A stretch of DNA of 7,929 bases from positions 1 through 7,929 of the forward strand of contig DQVH01000136.1 of the NCBI GenBank assembly GCA_015661855.1, given 5' to 3'. Made by a program: the position numbers and the translations under genes. The notes under the pieces were generated by a model that was not told the DNA's origin, ran no database searches, and was given only the letters and a program-made list of their open reading frames with translations. Each line of letters opens with the position of its first letter. The stretch's first letter is position 1. The stretch is from Desulfurococcales archaeon (GTDB taxonomy: Archaea; Thermoproteota; Thermoprotei_A; CAZTBM01; SZUA-1508). This document shows positions 5,408 to 7,929 of this stretch, one piece after another.

Positions 5408-5586
5408 AATCATATATATAGGTAGCTCCTAGGTAATACCCTTAGAGGAGTTTAAATAGTCAATAATAATTTCACGAGATATAACCCATTGGAGTATTAC
5501 ATTGCTTATTTTAGGAGATATTCAGAAAAGTATTTATAGAAGTTCTATTTGGAATGCGCTGTACTTTAATGTATTACCCTTTAATG
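5408..5586. other. Intergenic stretch between argF 3' end and the zinc-ribbon promoter, no gene recognised
   Basis: No ORF with a ribosome site, no tRNA-like sequence and no convincing RNA fold was seen. TATA-like strings occur on the plus strand at 5451-5459 (TTTAAATAG) and 5531-5539 (TATTTATAG), but no gene follows them; a transcript from the second would run antisense into the argF 3' end. CTTTAATG is directly repeated at 5564-5571 and 5579-5586, immediately after the argF stop. Confidence 0.5.
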
Positions 5587-6519
5587 CTATAGTAGTAGGC
5601 TTAGTATAGCTTTCTGTACGTGTAACCTGTTTTCTGCTTGATCCCAAACTACACTCCACGGTCCATCTATTACTTCATCTGTTACTTCTTCGCCTCTACG
5701 AGCTGGTAGACAGTGCATGAATATTACATCCTCTTTAGCTCTAGCTAGTAGTTCTTTGTTAACCTGGTATGGTTTGAATACTTTAAGTCTTATTTCTCTC
5801 TCCTTCTCCTGGCCCATGGAAACCCATACATCAGTATAAACTATATCTGCATTCTCTACGGCTTTAACTGGGTTATTTGTTAGTATTATTTCTGATCCTG
5901 ACTCTTTAGCATTCTGTTTTGCCCACTCTATTACGTGTTTTGGAGGTTCATATCCTTTAGGTGTCGCGATAGCTATGTTGAGGCCTAGTTTTGTTGAGGC
6001 TATTATTAGTGAGTTACATACGTTATTACCGTCACCAACCCATGCTATTTTTAGGTTTTCTAGTTTACCCTTCTTCTCCCATATTGTTAGCATATCACCT
6101 AGTGCTTGACATGGATGATATAAGTCTGATAAACCATTAATTACTGGGATTTCAGCATACTTTGCTAACTCCTCTAAATCAGAGTGTTTATAAACTCTAG
6201 CCATTATTCCATCAACGTATCTACTTAAAACTCTAGCTGTATCAGCAATAGTTTCACCTCTACCGAGCTGTAGCTCATTCCAGTTTAAGTATAATGTGAA
6301 TCCACCAAGCTGGTGCATAGCAACCTCAAATGATACTCTAGTTCTAGTACTCGGCTTCTGAAATATCATAGCTAAAGTTTTACCCTTAAGTATCGGTATA
6401 ACTCTTTCACCCGAGTAGTATCTCTGCTTCAACATTTTAGCTGTTTCAAGAATAAACATTATCTCCTCTCTAGTATAATCTTGTAGTGTAAGTAGATCTC
6501 TTCCTCTCAAACTCCTCAC
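5587..6519 (-). CDS. argF: Ornithine carbamoyltransferase
   Basis: A 310-residue cytoplasmic enzyme that transfers the carbamoyl group of carbamoyl phosphate to ornithine, giving citrulline and phosphate. Signatures in order: carbamoyl-phosphate loop FQKPSTRTR (53-61), HPCQ (135-138), GDGNNV (162-167), the ornithine-binding region DVWVSMG (230-236), HCLP (269-272) and WDQAENRLHVQKAIL (292-306). SMG and HCLP mark ornithine rather than aspartate carbamoyltransferase. The frame is open about 106 codons further upstream, but that extension has no family similarity. The GTG at 6519 is preceded by GAGGTG (6526-6531) at six bases, and the length then equals the family norm. It stands alone, divergent from the acyltransferase. 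Whether it serves arginine synthesis or a reverse, energy-yielding citrulline route cannot be told, because no other arginine genes are in view. Confidence 0.97.
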   Translation of the reverse strand: MRSLRGRDLLTLQDYTREEIMFILETAKMLKQRYYSGERVIPILKGKTLAMIFQKPSTRTRVSFEVAMHQLGGFTLYLNWNELQLGRGETIADTARVLSRYVDGIMARVYKHSDLEELAKYAEIPVINGLSDLYHPCQALGDMLTIWEKKGKLENLKIAWVGDGNNVCNSLIIASTKLGLNIAIATPKGYEPPKHVIEWAKQNAKESGSEIILTNNPVKAVENADIVYTDVWVSMGQEKEREIRLKVFKPYQVNKELLARAKEDVIFMHCLPARRGEEVTDEVIDGPWSVVWDQAENRLHVQKAILSLLL

Positions 6520-6525
6520 GTGAAA

Positions 6526-6531
6526 CACCTC
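6526..6531 (-). promoter_or_regulatory. Shine-Dalgarno site that fixes the argF start
   Basis: GAGGTG on the minus strand lies six bases before the GTG at 6519. It rules out the longer open frame, which would begin at 6837 inside the divergent gene. Confidence 0.75.
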
Positions 6532-6563
6532 TAGCTCATACCCAGTGATTATAAGGCTAAAGA

Positions 6564-6575
6564 CATATTTATTCC
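6564..6575 (-). promoter_or_regulatory. Candidate TATA promoter of argF
   Basis: GGAATAAATATG on the minus strand would place a start near 6545 and leave a leader of about 25 bases containing GAGGTG. A second candidate, CTTATAATC (6547-6555), is closer and would leave almost no leader. For the divergent gene the only clear TATA-like string is ATTTATAC (6613-6620). Confidence 0.35.
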
Positions 6576-6625
6576 TAAAAATAACATTACACCAGTCTAG
6601 TCTAAACTGAGCATTTATACTTGTT

Positions 6626-6631
6626 GGGTGG
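6626..6631 (+). promoter_or_regulatory. Shine-Dalgarno site of the acyltransferase gene
   Basis: GGGTGG with nine bases to the TTG at 6641. It supports the unusual TTG start, from which the first hexapeptide turn begins within ten residues. Confidence 0.55.
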
Positions 6632-6640
6632 ATTGTTAAG

Positions 6641-7393
6641 TTGAGGTATATATCTACAAAGGCTAGTCTTAAGGGTAATGTTGTTATTGAGTTAAACACT
6701 ATAGTTTTGGGAGCTACAGTTGTAGATGAACAAACGCTTATCGGTAACAATGTTATTCTAGGATACCCTACTAGAGCTAAAGTGTTAAGTGTTTTAAATG
6801 GAAATCTAGCCTCCAGTACCTTGAGTAGTGAATTCATTAAAGTACTCGATAATCTAAGTTCTGGCTGTAGAATTGGACGACACTGTATTATAAGAGCTAA
6901 TACCGTTATCTATGAGGGTACAGTTATAGGGGATTATGTTGAAACAGGACACTTCGTATTAATAAGAGAGAATACAGTTATAGGCGATAATACTAAAGTT
7001 GGTAGTGGAACTATAATAGATGGTAATGTTAGAATTGGGAATAATGTAAATATCCAATCGAGAGTGTACATTCCACCAAAAACGGTAATACACGATAATG
7101 TATTCCTAGGGCCTGGTGTAATGATAACTAATGATAAATACCCTGTAAGTAAGAGGCTTAAGGGGGTAATAATTGAGGATGGTGTCGTTATCGGGGCACA
7201 TGCAGTATTGGTAGCTGGTGTAAGAGTAGGTAGGAATAGTGTTGTAGCAGCTGGAGCAGTTGTAACACGAGATGTACCTCCAGAGGTTGTTGTTGCTGGT
7301 GTACCAGCTAGAATTATTAGTTCGAGAGAGGAATATGAGAGAAAGAAGAGGGCGTATGAGAGTGAAGAAGAAGAGTTGGCCAAAGGTAGTTGA
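6641..7393 (+). CDS. Left-handed beta-helix (hexapeptide repeat) acyltransferase, probable sugar N- or O-acetyltransferase
   Basis: A 250-residue protein, predicted homotrimer, that should move an acetyl group from acetyl-CoA to an amino- or hydroxyl-sugar, probably a nucleotide sugar for surface glycans. Hexapeptide repeats (I/V-G-D/N-N pattern) run over about residues 12-42 and 76-215. GPGVMITNDKYP (157-168) forms the loop typical of sugar-nucleotide acetyltransferases of the WbpD/WlbB/FdtC kind. GAHAVLVAGVRVG (185-197) and VVAGVPARI (217-225) are the usual closing coils. His104 in ETGHFV and His187 are candidate general bases. Residues about 43-75 are an insertion with helical character that interrupts the helix after ILGYPTR. 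The C-terminal tail (228-250) is highly charged, rich in Glu, Lys and Arg, and likely helical. It starts at TTG 6641. The last 38 bases overlap the next gene, suggesting coupled translation. The precise substrate is unknown. Confidence 0.9.
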   Translation: MRYISTKASLKGNVVIELNTIVLGATVVDEQTLIGNNVILGYPTRAKVLSVLNGNLASSTLSSEFIKVLDNLSSGCRIGRHCIIRANTVIYEGTVIGDYVETGHFVLIRENTVIGDNTKVGSGTIIDGNVRIGNNVNIQSRVYIPPKTVIHDNVFLGPGVMITNDKYPVSKRLKGVIIEDGVVIGAHAVLVAGVRVGRNSVVAAGAVVTRDVPPEVVVAGVPARIISSREEYERKKRAYESEEEELAKGS

Positions 7394-7929
7394 AGTATAC
7401 TGGTGTCCTGAATGTAATGTACCAATACTTAGAAGTATCTGTGATAAGTGTAAGAGTAGAGGATTCAAACTTAAAATGACAGAGCCATGTGATGCTAGAC
7501 CAGCATTTACACATGACATAGAGTTACTTAGGAAAGCACTACTTTTAGAGTTTGGTAGTGAAAGTGTATATACTAAACTCATTGGTGATGGGAGGTTTAT
7601 ACTTTTAAATAAGGGTACATACCTTGATGATCTTAAAGAAGTATTTGTTAACGGTAACCTCGTAGGTAAACTCTACTTTAACCCACTAACACGTATGTGG
7701 AGGTTTAGACTAGACTATGCTGGTGCTGTAAAACTTGTTCAAGAAAACCTTGTACCCACCTACATGTTAAATCCTGGTGAGAGGGTTAGAGAGGGAGCAT
7801 ACTTAAGTTTTAAAGGGGGTTATGAGAGAAATCAGCAAGTAGTAATACTTGATAGTAGGGGTAATATTGTAGGATTAGGAAGGGTTAGTTCTGAAAGTAG
7901 ACTTAGAGTAGTTAAACTCTACAAGGTGA
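7356..7929 (+). CDS. Zinc-ribbon plus PUA-like N-terminal part of an archaeal PAPS-reductase-type protein, cut by window edge
   Basis: The frame is open from ATG 7356 to the edge (191 codons) without a stop. Residues 15-33 form a zinc ribbon: Cys17/Cys20 and Cys29/Cys32. Residues about 40-115 contain DARPAFTHDIELLRKAL and FILLNKGTYLDDLKEVFVNG, and residues about 125-191 look like a PUA domain (RVREGAYLSF, QVVILDSRGNIVGLGRV). This order is what I recall at the N-terminus of archaeal phosphoadenosine-phosphosulfate-reductase-family proteins, where an ATP-pyrophosphatase-like domain follows. That domain would lie outside the window, so the enzyme name is an inference. A PUA domain points to RNA binding, perhaps tRNA thiolation rather than sulfate reduction. 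GTG 7362 is an alternative start with better spacing (9 bases) from GAGGG (7348-7352); ATG 7356 has only 3. It overlaps the acyltransferase by 38 bases. Confidence 0.75.
   Translation, partial: MRVKKKSWPKVVEVYWCPECNVPILRSICDKCKSRGFKLKMTEPCDARPAFTHDIELLRKALLLEFGSESVYTKLIGDGRFILLNKGTYLDDLKEVFVNGNLVGKLYFNPLTRMWRFRLDYAGAVKLVQENLVPTYMLNPGERVREGAYLSFKGGYERNQQVVILDSRGNIVGLGRVSSESRLRVVKLYKV

Noticed and set aside
5353..5586. Possible RNA gene in the argF/zinc-ribbon gap
   Set aside because: No tRNA signature, box motif or stable hairpin was found by reading. AT-rich TATA-like strings alone do not support a gene.
6520..6837. N-terminal extension of about 106 codons on ornithine carbamoyltransferase
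   Set aside because: The extension has no carbamoyltransferase similarity, would begin inside the divergent gene, and GAGGTG plus GTG at 6519 gives the normal family length.
6934..7582. Minus-strand open frames of 163 and 158 codons (6934-7425 and 7106-7582)
   Set aside because: They are shadows of the hexapeptide-repeat gene and the following gene; their Thr/Pro/Ile-rich sequence is the complement of Val/Ile/Gly hexapeptide codons. The small frame at 7317-7514 is the same kind of shadow.

Overview
The window reads as chromosomal DNA of an archaeon, most likely a hyperthermophilic Thermoproteota (crenarchaeon) of the Desulfurococcales type. The reasons are: AT-rich DNA with heavy AGA/AGG, ATA and CTA codon use; several GTG/TTG starts behind GGTG-type Shine-Dalgarno sites; TATA-type promoter elements; and protein families of archaeal flavour, namely a pyrolysin-like S8 protease, a UPF0175/PIN protein and a zinc-ribbon plus PUA-like protein of the archaeal PAPS-reductase type. 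The genus assignment is inference only.

Layout. Positions 1-2678 (minus strand) hold most of a secreted subtilisin-family protease whose C-terminus lies beyond the left edge. A 76-bp intergenic region with one central TATA element separates it from a plus-strand cluster at 2755-5117: a small von Willebrand A (vWA) protein, a three-part RHH-UPF0175-PIN protein, a second vWA protein paralogous to the first, and a small ribbon-helix-helix (RHH) protein. A 73-residue zinc-ribbon protein converges on this cluster from the minus strand (5131-5352). After an intergenic stretch without a recognised gene comes ornithine carbamoyltransferase (argF, minus, 5587-6519). Divergent from it are a left-handed beta-helix acyltransferase (6641-7393) and, overlapping its end, the N-terminal part of a zinc-ribbon/PUA protein (7356 to the right edge).

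How the genes may work together. The cluster at 2755-5117 is the unusual part. It looks like a duplicated vWA-then-RHH module. In one copy the RHH antitoxin-like domain is fused to a second antitoxin-like DNA-binding domain (UPF0175) and to a PIN-type nuclease domain whose acidic residues are preserved. The stand-alone RHH gene is preceded by alternating TTCAGTA/TACTGAA half-sites that bracket a TATA element, which is what an autoregulated toxin-antitoxin-like operon would show. Both vWA proteins keep an intact MIDAS metal site and share nearly identical surface motifs, so they probably bind the same kind of partner. A toxin-antitoxin, defence or RNA-processing role is inference. The flanking genes (protease, argF, acyltransferase, PAPS-reductase-like) look like ordinary housekeeping or cell-surface genes. 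No tRNA, rRNA, insertion sequence or CRISPR array was seen.
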